A stretch of DNA of 64,000 nt from Actinotalea subterranea (GCF_008364845.1 NZ_VTTP01000003.1:1-64000), one strand, 5' to 3'. Numbered from the stretch's first letter, positions 7,829 through 17,567 are shown. Translations and numbers: made by a program. The notes: generated by a model from the sequence alone, not told the origin.

Positions 7829-7897
7829 TCGCCGTCTGCGACCGAGACCGCCGTCACGGACCGGCGACCTCGGTCGGGAACGGCGACCTCGGGCTCA
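7829..7897. repeat. Copy 1 of a diverged intergenic repeat flanking the 7.9-8.9 kb gene
   Basis: The stretch GTCGCCGTCTGCGACCGAGACCGCC and the following doubled CGGCGACCTCGG recur in similar order at 9036-9103. Within this copy, CGACCGAG (7839-7846) can pair with CTCGGTCG (7869-7876). It overlaps the 3' end of the membrane protein gene, whose last dozen residues it encodes. Confidence 0.6.
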
Positions 7898-8921
7898 CCT
7901 CGTCGTCGACACAGGGAACGTCCTCCATGGGGTCGGCCCCCTCCGCGCCCTCCGCGTCCTCGCGGTGGTCGCCGAGGAGTCCGTCGAGCGCCACCGCCGC
8001 CGGACGCCACACCGACGCCGCACCGAGGGCCAGCGCCACGAGCCCCGCCTGGGCGAGGAGAGCGTCCGCTCCACCGTCGAACCACGCCGCCGCGTCCGGC
8101 CCCGCCAGCCACACCGCGGCGACTCCTGAAGCGACGAAGCCGTGGACTCCCCCGCCCGCGAGGCCGGCAAGGGTGAGGGCGACCGCGAGGGTCACACTCG
8201 ACGACGCCAGCGACCACACGGCGTCCGGCCCGCTCAGGTACCCCTCCTGCACCTCCGTGACGCCCTCGAGCGCGAGCGCCGCGACGCCACCCAGCACGCA
8301 GAGGCCACCGCACAGCAGGGCCGCGGTCACCCGGGCGACCCCCGAGGGGCGTCGGGGCCCGACGAGCGCCTCGGCCGCACCCCTCCGAGCGGTCAGTGCG
8401 GCGACGACGAGCGTGGTGACGACGGCGAGGACGACCCACGTCACCGGATGGCCCGGCGTCCACGAGGTGTCGCGCGGCAACAGGGTCCAGGGCACGAGCG
8501 GCAGCGGCCACTCGACGAGTGCGCCGGACGCCGACAGGTCGCCCCAGCTGATCTGGACCCAGGGTGAGGCTGCGGAGAGGGCGAGGACGACGGCCGCGCC
8601 CGCGAGCACGACGAGCACGGGAGCCATTCCCCGAAGTGCTCGGCTCCGCCGGGTCGCCGCGTGGACGAGCGCGGCCAGCGCCGCCATGGCCGGGAGCCAC
8701 GTCGCCGCTCCCACGAGCGCCTCGGGCACCGTCGGCTGCCACGCGGCGATCACGGCCGTCAACGCGTCGGGCTCCGACGCGGCCGAAGCGGCAGCCGCGA
8801 GGTGCCGCATCTCCACGAGCCACGCCGCCGCGGTCACCCCTGCGGCCATCAGGACGGCGCCGCCGGTCACCGCCCAGCCGGCGAACGCTCGACGACGAGT
8901 GCTGCGTCTCCGTGTCGACAT
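7854..8921 (-). CDS. Hypothetical polytopic membrane protein (355 aa)
   Basis: The protein begins with a basic stretch (MSTRRRSTRRRAF) and has seven to eight hydrophobic segments spread over the chain, separated by short loops. A hydrophilic acidic tail of about 45 residues follows (DHREDAEGAEGADP). The ATG at 8921 is preferred over a GTG six bases upstream; neither has a good ribosome site. No known family or conserved motif was recognised. The last residues are encoded inside a repeat element, so the C terminus may have been extended by repeat insertion. It is divergent from the copper-chaperone-like gene. Confidence 0.6.
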   Translation of the reverse strand: MSTRRRSTRRRAFAGWAVTGGAVLMAAGVTAAAWLVEMRHLAAAASAASEPDALTAVIAAWQPTVPEALVGAATWLPAMAALAALVHAATRRSRALRGMAPVLVVLAGAAVVLALSAASPWVQISWGDLSASGALVEWPLPLVPWTLLPRDTSWTPGHPVTWVVLAVVTTLVVAALTARRGAAEALVGPRRPSGVARVTAALLCGGLCVLGGVAALALEGVTEVQEGYLSGPDAVWSLASSSVTLAVALTLAGLAGGGVHGFVASGVAAVWLAGPDAAAWFDGGADALLAQAGLVALALGAASVWRPAAVALDGLLGDHREDAEGAEGADPMEDVPCVDDEVSPRSPFPTEVAGP

Positions 8922-8963
8922 GGCCACGGGTGATCATCGGCACGACTCGGAGCCACATCAAGG

Positions 8964-9031
8964 GCGTCTGGCGCCCGACGGCATGCGGGTGGCCCCCCTC
9001 GGCGACCCGCATGCCGTCGGGCGCCAGACGC
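8964..9031. repeat. Perfect 27-bp inverted repeat (hairpin) between divergent genes
   Basis: Arms at 8964-8990 and 9005-9031 are exact reverse complements with a 14-base loop. Each arm contains GCATGC. It lies in the divergent gap between the membrane protein and the copper-chaperone-like gene, so it is not a normal 3' terminator. Possible roles are a REP-like element, a cruciform or a regulator site. Confidence 0.9.
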
Positions 9032-9035
9032 GAGG

Positions 9036-9103
9036 TCGCCGGGTGCGACCGAGACCGCCGGTCAAGATCGGCGCCCTCGGGCAGGATCGGCGACCTCGGG
9101 CCG
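9036..9103. repeat. Copy 2 of the diverged intergenic repeat
   Basis: GGTGCGACCGAGACCGCCGG followed by doubled CGGCGNCCTCGGG matches copy 1 at 7829-7897 in order and spacing with a few differences. The two copies are direct repeats bracketing one gene. Origin is unknown. Confidence 0.55.
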
Positions 9104-9202
9104 GTCGGGGTTACCGTTGCCTCGCGGTGCGCGACGGCCACGGGCCCACGCGCGCCCACCAGACCTGCCTCACCTCATGCTTCACACCCGCCGGAGGACC
9201 CC

Positions 9203-9550
9203 ATGGCCATCAGCCCCGTCACGATCACCACGCAGCCCACCCAGGAGTCGGCGGGCGGCTGCGGCTGCGGTGGGTGCGGCTGCGGCGGCGCGTCCGCCGA
9301 GGTCGACGCCGCGCAGGGCACGGCGGCCGGCTTCACGGCCGCCTACGCCGTCGACGGGATGACCTGCGGCCACTGCGTCTCCGCCGTCACGCAGGAGGTG
9401 TCCGCGATCGAGGGCGTCACCTCGGTGGACGTGGTGCTCGTCGCCGACGGGACCTCGACCGTGACCGTGGCCTCCGAGGCCCCGCTCGACGACGAGGCCG
9501 TCCGGGCCGCCGTCGAGGAGGCCGGCTACGTGCTGGTCGCCGGTCGCTGA
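9203..9550 (+). CDS. Heavy-metal-associated (HMA) copper-chaperone-like protein
   Basis: The start ATG at 9203 has GGAGGA at 9193-9198. The 115-aa product has a C-terminal HMA ferredoxin-like fold (about 47-115) with the metal motif MTCGHC (53-58), the usual site for Cu(I) in CopZ-type chaperones. It ends with AVEEAGYVL, the typical last helix and strand. The N-terminal extension contains an unusual Gly/Cys block (GGCGCGGCGCGG, residues 18-29) with four extra cysteines, which may be a second metal site. There is no copper ATPase or regulator next to it in the window, so partner and regulation are unknown. Confidence 0.88.
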   Translation: MAISPVTITTQPTQESAGGCGCGGCGCGGASAEVDAAQGTAAGFTAAYAVDGMTCGHCVSAVTQEVSAIEGVTSVDVVLVADGTSTVTVASEAPLDDEAVRAAVEEAGYVLVAGR

Positions 9551-9579
9551 TCACGCCCCCTCCACCCGCACCCTCCCCC

Positions 9580-10383
9580 GTGCCCGTCCAGGCCGCTGCG
9601 GCTCCGACGCCGCTCACCAGCGCGTCGGAGCCCGCGTCGACCGCACCCGGGGTGCCGCGGCTGCAGTTCCGGCCCGCGGCCGCGCACGACGCGGTGCGGA
9701 CGTTCCACCCGCGGCGCAGCCCGCTCGGGCCCGCGCGGCTGGCGGCCCTCGAGGAGCTGTGGCCGACCCACGGCTTCTCGGTGCACGACGCCGCCGCGGG
9801 TCCGCCGCCCCTCACGTCCGCCGGGGCGCTCGACCTCCCGCGCCTGTTCGGCCGGACCGCCCCCGTGGTGCTCGAGATCGGCTCGGGCATGGGCGAGACG
9901 GTCGCCGCGATGGCCGCCGCGGACCCAGGGCGTGACTACCTGGCCGTCGAGGCCCACCTGCCGGGGATCGCGAACCTGCTGCGCATCGTCGAGGCCGGCG
10001 GCCCGACGAACGTCCGGGTCGCCCACGGTGACGCGCTCGAGCTGCTGCGCCTCTACGTCCCGCAGGCCACGCTCGACGCCGTGCACGTGTTCTTCCCGGA
10101 CCCGTGGCCCAAGGCGAAGCACCACAAGCGCCGCATCATCGCCCCGGACCACGTGGCGCTCATCCGCTCGCGCCTCCTCCCCGGCGGGACGCTGCACTGC
10201 GCGACCGACTGGGCGACCTACGCCGACGTCATGCTCGCGACGCTCGAGGCCGACCCGGGCCTTCGGAACGTCCACGAGGGCTTCGCGCCGCGGCCCGCGC
10301 ACCGTCCCGTGACGAAGTTCGAGCAGCGCGGGATCGACCTGGGCCACGAGATCGCAGACCTGATCTTCACGCGCACCGCGTAG
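9580..10383 (+). CDS. trmB: tRNA (guanine-N7-)-methyltransferase TrmB
   Basis: The enzyme methylates N7 of G46 in tRNA using S-adenosylmethionine. The SAM site GSGMGE is at residues 101-106, and the family signature FFPDPWPKAKHHKRR is at 171-185. The C-terminal TKFEQRG motif is also diagnostic. The start is uncertain: the GTG at 9580 gives 267 aa, but the first 30 or so residues are Ala/Pro-rich, and another in-frame GTG at 9652 is possible. Neither has a good ribosome site; the gene lies 29 bases after the HMA gene stop and may be co-transcribed. A hairpin terminator follows at once. Confidence 0.95.
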   Translation: MPVQAAAAPTPLTSASEPASTAPGVPRLQFRPAAAHDAVRTFHPRRSPLGPARLAALEELWPTHGFSVHDAAAGPPPLTSAGALDLPRLFGRTAPVVLEIGSGMGETVAAMAAADPGRDYLAVEAHLPGIANLLRIVEAGGPTNVRVAHGDALELLRLYVPQATLDAVHVFFPDPWPKAKHHKRRIIAPDHVALIRSRLLPGGTLHCATDWATYADVMLATLEADPGLRNVHEGFAPRPAHRPVTKFEQRGIDLGHEIADLIFTRTA

Positions 10384-10388
10384 GCCCC

Positions 10389-10410
10389 CGCGCGCCCTGA
10401 GGCGCGCGTT
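10389..10410 (+). terminator. Rho-independent-like terminator after trmB
   Basis: CGCGCGCC (10389-10396) pairs with GGCGCGCG (10401-10408) around a CTGA loop and is followed by TT. It starts six bases after the trmB stop. Confidence 0.6.
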
Positions 10411-10570
10411 CCCGGGCGCGCCGCGACGCTGCGGGCCCAGTCGGGCCTCACCCGTGCCACCCCCGTCCACGGCCGCGGCCGCCCGACGCCCCGACGCCCG
10501 CCCTCGGAAGCGCCGTCGCCTCACCCAGCCCGCGTCACGCCGTCGGCCCTCGCATGCGCCCTCCGGAGTG
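10411..10570. other. Intergenic GC-rich spacer without gene
   Basis: Between the trmB terminator and the frl promoter region I see no open frame with a credible start and no recognisable RNA. It is proline/alanine-codon-like noise in all frames. Confidence 0.5.
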
Positions 10571-10572
10571 AA

Positions 10573-10666
10573 TTGGTCCAAAGAACCACTAGACCGGTTG
10601 ACGCAGAACTAGACCACTCCCTACAGTGACGCTCAGTTGGTCCGACTTTCACGGCATGCGGTCTAG
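10573..10666 (+). promoter_or_regulatory. frl promoter with repeated candidate FrlR half-sites
   Basis: TTGACG (10598-10603) and TACAGT (10622-10627) form a promoter with an 18-bp spacer. ACTAGACC occurs twice as a direct repeat, at 10588-10595 and 10608-10615 (20-bp period), with an inverted GGTCTAG at 10660-10666. TTGGTCC also occurs at 10573-10579 and 10636-10642. The GGTCTAG/CTAGACC core resembles operators of HutC-type GntR regulators, so FrlR is the natural binder. Confidence 0.6.
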
Positions 10667-10739
10667 CCGCCGAGGGTCAGCCCCGCCAGCTCGCCCGGCA
10701 CAGCCGCCCGGCGCCGCGTACGACCCGAGGAGTAGCTCC

Positions 10740-11765
10740 GTGCTCGACATCGACACCTCCACCATCGACTTCCTGGTGACCGACACCATGGCCGACGAGG
10801 CGGACCAGCTGCTGGCCACCGGCCTGGCCCAGGTGGACGCCGTGTTCGCCTCGCTCGGCGACCGCCGGGTCGAGCGCGTGGTGTTCGTCGCCTGCGGCTC
10901 GCCGCTGTGCGCCTGCGAGACGGCCGCGATGCTGCTCACCCAGTACTCGACCGTGCCGTGCCTCACGACGTCCGGCTGGGACTTCCTCGACCGGACGCCG
11001 GCCGGCCTCGACGAGACGACGCTCGTCGTCGGCGTGAGCGACTCGGGCAACACCGAGGAGGTCGCCAAGAGCCTCGTCGCCGCGCGCGCCGCCGGGGCCG
11101 TGACCGTCGCCGTCACCAAGGACGCGACCGGCAACCTGGTCGCGGACGCCGCGGAGCACGTCGTCGCCTACGGCGGCTCGGCGATCTGGGTCATGCACTG
11201 CCTCATCGGGTACGCGATCGCCATCGCGGTCATCGACTCGCACGGCGGCCACCCGGAGATCGACGGCCTGCGCGCGGACCTCCCCCGCCTGCCCGGGGTG
11301 CTGCGCCGGCTCGTCGCGGAGCAGGAGGGCCCCGCCAAGGAGCGCGCGGCCCGCGCCGTCGCGTGGCCCTTCGTCTACACCGTGGCCGGCGGCAACCTCG
11401 TGCCGCTGGGCTACAAGGAGGGCATCATCACGATGCTCGAGTTCACGTGGACGCACGGCGCCGCGCTCAACGCGTCGGAGTTCCGCCACGGCCCCCTGGA
11501 GGTCGTCGAGCAGGGCGTGCCGTACGTGTTCCTGCTCGGCACCGACGGCTCGCGCCACACGACCCAGCGCTGCATCGACTTCGTGACCAAGCTGACCGAC
11601 GACGTGCTGGTGTTCGACGCCGCCGAGCTGGAGACCGGTCTCCACCCGGCCCTGGACCCCATCGCGCTGTTCGTCCCCCTCGAGTACTTCTACCTGCACC
11701 TCTCGCTCGCCAAGGACCACAACCCCGACGACCGCCGCTACTACGGCGGCCTCGTCGCGTACTGA
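10740..11765 (+). CDS. frlB: Fructoselysine 6-phosphate deglycase FrlB (SIS domain)
   Basis: The GTG at 10740 is chosen: GAGGAG sits 7 bases upstream, and the resulting N terminus MLDIDTSTIDFLVTDTM matches what I remember of E. coli FrlB. The 341-aa protein has two SIS domains. The first has VFVACGSPLCA and VGVSDSGNTEEV; the second carries GYKEGIITMLEFTWTHG and EFRHGPLEVVE, which in this family hold catalytic glutamate and histidine residues. It converts fructoselysine 6-phosphate to lysine and glucose 6-phosphate in the cytoplasm. It ends in KDHNPDDRRYYGG, typical of FrlB. It is the first gene of the frl operon. Confidence 0.93.
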   Translation: MLDIDTSTIDFLVTDTMADEADQLLATGLAQVDAVFASLGDRRVERVVFVACGSPLCACETAAMLLTQYSTVPCLTTSGWDFLDRTPAGLDETTLVVGVSDSGNTEEVAKSLVAARAAGAVTVAVTKDATGNLVADAAEHVVAYGGSAIWVMHCLIGYAIAIAVIDSHGGHPEIDGLRADLPRLPGVLRRLVAEQEGPAKERAARAVAWPFVYTVAGGNLVPLGYKEGIITMLEFTWTHGAALNASEFRHGPLEVVEQGVPYVFLLGTDGSRHTTQRCIDFVTKLTDDVLVFDAAELETGLHPALDPIALFVPLEYFYLHLSLAKDHNPDDRRYYGGLVAY

Positions 11766-13322
<1,557 letters not shown>

Positions 13323-13355
13323 GCGTCAGCGAGCGCGGCCGGGAGGACCAGGACG

Positions 13356-14084
13356 ATGCAGCGGCTCACCGTGCGACCCGCGCAGGCGGCGCAGGAGCGC
13401 CTCGAGGCGTACATCCGCCACGAGGGTCTGCGGCCCGGCGACCGGCTGCCCGCCGAGCGGGACCTCGCCGAGCGCTGGGGCGTCAGCCGGGGCGCGGTCC
13501 GCTCCGCGATCCGCACGCTGTCCGAGGAGCAGGTGCTCAGCCAGCGTCAGGGTGCCGGCACGTTCGTGGCCACGCCCCGGGTGCTGCGCAACCTGCGCGA
13601 CCTGCGCCCCTTCGCGCAGGTCGTGCAGGACGCCGGCCGGTCGGTCCGCACGGAGGTGCTGGTCTGCGCCACGGAGGCCGCGGGCATGCAGCTCGCGGAC
13701 CGGCTCGAGCTCGAGCCCGGCGAGCGCGTGTGGCACCTGCGGCGCCGTCGGTGGATCGACGACCGTCCGGCGGCTGTCGAGGACTCCTACCTCGGGGTGG
13801 CCCGCTTCCCCGGGCTCGCTGACCACGTGACCGGGGACCGCTCGCTGTACGAGGTGATGGCCGACCACTACGGGGTCGACGTCGACCACGGCTACCAGCG
13901 TCTCGAGGCCTGCGACACCGACCGGGAGGACGCCGAGCTCCTGGACCTCCCGGTCGGTGAGGCCGCGTTCCGCCTCACGGGTGTCGCGGACGACGCGGAC
14001 GGCTCGCCCGTCGAGTACTTCACCTCACGGGTCCGCGCTGACCTCGTCGCCTTCGCCAGCACGCTCGACGTCGCCCGCGCCTGA
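13356..14084 (+). CDS. frlR: GntR/HutC-family regulator, FrlR-like
   Basis: This is a 242-aa two-domain regulator. The N-terminal winged helix (about 12-80) has the GntR pattern LRPGDRLPAERDLAERWGVS, and the C-terminal UTRA domain (about 95-240) ends with SPVEYFTSRVRADLVAF, typical of sugar-phosphate-sensing members. It starts 33 bases after frlA with GGAGGA at about 13342. Its position inside the fructoselysine operon suggests that it senses fructoselysine 6-phosphate and acts at the repeats upstream of frlB. Specificity is inferred from context only. Confidence 0.88.
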   Translation: MQRLTVRPAQAAQERLEAYIRHEGLRPGDRLPAERDLAERWGVSRGAVRSAIRTLSEEQVLSQRQGAGTFVATPRVLRNLRDLRPFAQVVQDAGRSVRTEVLVCATEAAGMQLADRLELEPGERVWHLRRRRWIDDRPAAVEDSYLGVARFPGLADHVTGDRSLYEVMADHYGVDVDHGYQRLEACDTDREDAELLDLPVGEAAFRLTGVADDADGSPVEYFTSRVRADLVAFASTLDVARA

Positions 14085-14163
14085 CGCCGGCACCCCTTCC
14101 CCCACCCACGGCTCGGACCACCCGGTCCGGGCCCGGGTCCACCATGCTCATCGAGGAGCCCTC

Positions 14164-14952
14164 ATGACCAGCATCGTCGCGGTCGGTGACAACTGCATCG
14201 ACTACTACGCCGCGCTCGGCGTCGCGCGCCCGGGCGGCAACGCCGTGAACGTGGCCGTGAACACGGTCCGTCACGGCGGGACCGCCGCCTACGTCGGTGT
14301 CGTCGGCGACGACCCGCACGGCGTCCTGCTGCTCGACGCGCTGCGCGCCGAGGGCGTCGACGTCAGCCACGTGCGGGTCGTGCCCGGCGCGACGGCCGTC
14401 ACCCAGGTCGAGCTCGTGGACGGCGAGCGTGTGCTCGGCGACTACGACGACGGCGTGCAGGCCGACTTCCGGCTCACCGAGGAGGACCTGGCCTTCGTCG
14501 CGGGCCACGACCTGCTCACCGCGGGCCTGTGGGGGCACGTCGAGCACGACCTGGCGGCGGTGCGCGCGCTCGGCGTCCCCGTCGCGTTCGACTGCGCGAC
14601 CGAGCCCGGCAACCCGGTCGTCGACGTCGCGCTCCCCTCCGTCGACGTCGCGTTCTTCTCGACCGACGGGCCGTCCGACGCCGCGCTGGAGGACCGGATG
14701 GTGGGCCTCGCCCGGCGCGGCCCACGGCTCGTCGTCGCGACGCTCGGCGAGCACGGGTCGGCGGCGTGGTCCGACGGCGCCCTCGTCACGTGCCCGGCCG
14801 AGGTGACCAGCGTGGTCGACACCATGGGCGCCGGTGACAGCTACATCGCCGCGTTCTGCTGGGCGATGGTCAACGGCGCCCCGGTGGCGGAGTGCATGCG
14901 CGCGGGCACCCGCTCGGCGACACGCACCCTGCAGCTCGACGGCGCCTGGTGA
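14164..14952 (+). CDS. frlD: Fructoselysine 6-kinase FrlD (PfkB family)
   Basis: The ATG at 14164 follows GAGGAGC. The 262-aa kinase begins SIVAVGDNCIDYY, has GGNAVNVAVNTVRHGG (PfkB substrate region), and carries the PfkB ATP/catalytic motif DTMGAGDSYIAAF near residues 220-232 with the base aspartate in GAGD. It ends with QLDGAW, matching the remembered QYHGAW end of E. coli FrlD. It phosphorylates imported fructoselysine at O-6, giving the FrlB substrate. With FrlA and FrlB this completes the pathway; no frlC epimerase is present, so psicoselysine use is not supported here. Confidence 0.92.
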   Translation: MTSIVAVGDNCIDYYAALGVARPGGNAVNVAVNTVRHGGTAAYVGVVGDDPHGVLLLDALRAEGVDVSHVRVVPGATAVTQVELVDGERVLGDYDDGVQADFRLTEEDLAFVAGHDLLTAGLWGHVEHDLAAVRALGVPVAFDCATEPGNPVVDVALPSVDVAFFSTDGPSDAALEDRMVGLARRGPRLVVATLGEHGSAAWSDGALVTCPAEVTSVVDTMGAGDSYIAAFCWAMVNGAPVAECMRAGTRSATRTLQLDGAW

Positions 14953-14986
14953 CCCGGCGACCGGGGACGCGCGAAGATGGCCGGTG

Positions 14987-15700
14987 ATGGACGCCACGAC
15001 CCCCCGCTACCTGGAGCTGCGCCGCTGGTTGCGGCGACAGGTCGAGCAGGGGACGTTCCAGCCGGGGGCACCGATCCCCTCGCTCAACGAGCTCGCGGCG
15101 GAGCACGGCGTGAACCGTCTGACGGTGCTCAAGGCCGTCGAGCCCCTGGTGGGCGAGGGCATCCTGAAGCCCGTGGTCGGCCGGGGCTTCTTCGTGGTCG
15201 GCGAGGCAGTGGCCCGCGAGCTCGAGACGCTGGACGGGTTCACGCGCACGATGACGGAGCGCAACGCCCAGCCGTCCGTGAAAGTGCTGACCAAGGCGCT
15301 GCGCCCGGCCGGGCCCAAGCACGCGGCGACGTTCGGCCTCGCGGAGGACGACGACCTGGTGCTCATCAAGCGCCTGTGCCTCGCCGGTGGGGAACCGTTC
15401 TCGCTCGAGGAGATCCTGTTCCCGGCGACGCTCCTGCCCGACCCGGGGGCCCTCGACCTCAAGGTCTTCTCGCTCTACGAGCTGTTCAGCTTCTACGGCG
15501 TCACGCTGTCCCAGGCGTGGCAGACCGTCGAGCTGACCCGCCTCGACCAGAAGGACGCGCGCACGCTCGGCGTGACCGCTGACACCGCTGTGCTGCTCTT
15601 CGAGTGCACGAGCCGGGACGCCGACGACCGTGTCGTCGAGTTCACGCGCACGTACACGCGCAGCGACCGCGCGAACTTCGTCATCCACTTCCGCCGCTGA
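14987..15700 (+). CDS. GntR/UTRA family transcriptional regulator (second, unlinked specificity)
   Basis: This 237-aa protein is a second GntR/HutC-type regulator in the same transcription unit direction. The winged helix is at about 8-75 (SLNELAAEHGVNRLTVLKAV, then GEGILKPVVGRGFFV) and the UTRA-like ligand domain at about 90-237, ending VVEFTRTYTRSDRANFVIHF. It starts 34 bases after frlD; a GTG at 14984 directly precedes the ATG at 14987. The following gene encodes an amidohydrolase, which it may control. Why two GntR regulators are needed here is unclear; they could sense different glycation products. Confidence 0.85.
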   Translation: MDATTPRYLELRRWLRRQVEQGTFQPGAPIPSLNELAAEHGVNRLTVLKAVEPLVGEGILKPVVGRGFFVVGEAVARELETLDGFTRTMTERNAQPSVKVLTKALRPAGPKHAATFGLAEDDDLVLIKRLCLAGGEPFSLEEILFPATLLPDPGALDLKVFSLYELFSFYGVTLSQAWQTVELTRLDQKDARTLGVTADTAVLLFECTSRDADDRVVEFTRTYTRSDRANFVIHFRR

Positions 15701-15736
15701 CCCCCGGTCCACCCGGGGAGACAACGAGGTCTCACC

Positions 15737-17020
15737 ATGCCGTCGCCGACGGTCGATCTTCTGCTGCGCTCCGACCTGATCCTCACCCCCTCCGGCCTGC
15801 TGGACGGCTACCTCGCGGTCGCCGACGGGCACGTCGTGGCCGTCGAGCCCGGACCGCCCAGCCCGACGCTGGTGGCCGGCGCCACCGAGGTCCTCGACCT
15901 CACCGGTCGCCTCGTCACGCCGGGGTTCGTCGACGTCCACACCTTCTTCCCCGGCTGGCTCGCCGAGCGCGAGGGCGTCCCGCTGGAGGACGCGGGCCCG
16001 CTCCTCGCCGACCCCGTACGGGTGCGTGAGGGGTTCGCTGCCTACCAGGCGCTCCTGCACTCCCGGGGCGTCACGACAGTCAAGGAGATGGCGTTCGACG
16101 ACGGCGGCGGGATCCCCGAGCTGCTCGTCGCACTCGACGCCGAGGACGCACTGAGCCTGCGCGTCCACGTGATGTCCCAGCCCGTCGAGGCGGCCCTCGA
16201 CGTGAGCACCGGCCGCCGGCTCGACGCCCTGCTCACCGGTCCCCGCCTGCGGTTCAGCGGCTTCAACGTCATGACCGACGGGTCCCTGAGTGACCACGAG
16301 GCGGACCTGCTCGACCCCTACGTGGACGGTGCGCCCGGCCCGGAGGTCGACTGGGACGGCATCGCCCGGGCCGTCCTCGACGCGGACCGGGCGGGCTTCC
16401 GCGTCGCGCTCCACGCGCAGGGCGACGCCGCGGTCCGACGGTCCCTCGACGTCCTGGGACGCTGCCGGCGCGACACGTCCGGCCGCCTGCTGCTGCGGCA
16501 CGCGCTCACCGACCTGGAGATGACCGACCCCGCCGACGTCCGGCGGATGGCCGAGCTCGGCGTGGTCGCGGAGATCTACCCGCAGATCACCTCACGCCGG
16601 ACCCGTGCACAGGCGGCCGAGCTGCTCGACGCCACGGTCGGGCCCGCGCGCCGCGACAGGTTCTGGCGACGGCGCGCGATGGCCGACGCCGGGGTCGCGC
16701 TCGCGTGCGCCACGGACCTGCCGCTGCTCGTCCCGGACGTCCCCGCGTCCGTCGACCACGCGTGCCGGGGCCTCTTCGCCGACGGCGCGGGCCCGCTGGT
16801 CGAGGGCGGAACCCTGACGCCCGAGGAGCTCGTGCACGCGTGGACCTCGGGCGGCGCCTGGGACCTCGGCGCCGAGGCGGAGATCGGCGCGCTCGCGGCC
16901 GGGCGCCGGGCTGACATCGCGGTCCTGGACGCGAACGTGCTCGCCCCTGACGGAGCCGCGCCCCGGGCGACGGGCGTCGTCCTCACAGTGGCGGGCGGTC
17001 GCATCGTGCACCGCGCCTGA
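15737..17020 (+). CDS. Amidohydrolase-superfamily protein (YtcJ/amidohydrolase-3-like) with altered metal motif
   Basis: The 427-aa protein has the composite amidohydrolase layout: a beta-sandwich half (1-60) with EVLDLTGRLVTPGFVDVHTF, a TIM-barrel core, and a closing sandwich (VLDANVLAPDG to the end). Later motifs fit YtcJ-like enzymes: VALHAQGDAAVRRSLD, RHALTDLEMTDPADV and ATDLPLLVPDVP. In place of the HxH metal motif the sequence reads VDVHTFF, so the second histidine appears to be phenylalanine. The enzyme may use one metal or have lost activity. It follows the GntR gene by 36 bases and is probably the last gene of the frl-linked unit. Substrate is unknown; a derivative of glycated amino acids is a guess. 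Confidence 0.75.
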   Translation: MPSPTVDLLLRSDLILTPSGLLDGYLAVADGHVVAVEPGPPSPTLVAGATEVLDLTGRLVTPGFVDVHTFFPGWLAEREGVPLEDAGPLLADPVRVREGFAAYQALLHSRGVTTVKEMAFDDGGGIPELLVALDAEDALSLRVHVMSQPVEAALDVSTGRRLDALLTGPRLRFSGFNVMTDGSLSDHEADLLDPYVDGAPGPEVDWDGIARAVLDADRAGFRVALHAQGDAAVRRSLDVLGRCRRDTSGRLLLRHALTDLEMTDPADVRRMAELGVVAEIYPQITSRRTRAQAAELLDATVGPARRDRFWRRRAMADAGVALACATDLPLLVPDVPASVDHACRGLFADGAGPLVEGGTLTPEELVHAWTSGGAWDLGAEAEIGALAAGRRADIAVLDANVLAPDGAAPRATGVVLTVAGGRIVHRA

Positions 17021-17105
17021 GGCGCGCAGGAGAACACGGGGGAACGCCGCCGCGCCTCCTGCCGCGATGATCACGCGGACCACATGTAACGCGCGTGGCG
17101 CTCGT

Positions 17106-17567
17106 TTACCGACTGGGTTCGTCGTGGGGCGCTTCGGGTGTTCGCTCGACCTGGAACTCACCCGCTCGGAGCATGCCCAAGACGGGCGGCGCTACACCCA
17201 GTCGCGACGCTGTCGTGGAGACGGACTCTCGTACGTACGGGAATGCCGCCATGACGCTCACCCGCTCGACGAACTCGGTGACGACCGCCTCCGGCACGGT
17301 GAGCTCTTCGGCGAAGCGGTACAGGACCGCGACCTCGGCCGAGATGTCGGCGTCGGCAAGCGTGATGTCGATCCGTACGCGGGTCTCGAGTTCTCCCGTA
17401 TCCCCACGTGCCTGGATACTCATCGATGTCCGCGGCTCGGTCGGTCGCCCGTCGCTCTCCTCGGCGTGGACGCCATGGACGAGGAGATGCCGGATACCGA
17501 CCAGCTCGGTGAGCCCAACGAGTTCTCTCGCGTCCGCTACGCCACGAGGCCGTGCGTCTTCGCTCAT
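17106..17567 (-). CDS. SecB-like chaperone of a toxin-antitoxin-chaperone module
   Basis: The 153-aa protein resembles remembered Rv1957 of M. tuberculosis in its C-terminal half. Strands near 61-85 (ETRVRIDITL, ADISAEVAVLY) lead to VVTEFVERVSVMAAFPYVRE (95-114), then STTASRLGVAPPVLGMLRAG (117-136), the usual SecB-fold end. In TAC systems this chaperone binds the C-terminal tail of the antitoxin, protecting it from proteolysis and letting it neutralise the toxin. Its start overlaps the antitoxin stop by 4 bases. It is shorter than Rv1957 (181 aa, from memory). A housekeeping SecB is not expected in actinobacteria, supporting the TAC role. Confidence 0.8.
   Translation of the reverse strand: MSEDARPRGVADARELVGLTELVGIRHLLVHGVHAEESDGRPTEPRTSMSIQARGDTGELETRVRIDITLADADISAEVAVLYRFAEELTVPEAVVTEFVERVSVMAAFPYVRESVSTTASRLGVAPPVLGMLRAGEFQVERTPEAPHDEPSR

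Noticed and set aside
7690-9579. Upstream extension of trmB making a protein of nearly 900 residues
   Set aside because: It is antisense to the membrane protein gene and crosses the hairpin and repeats. Only the part from about 9580 has methyltransferase features.
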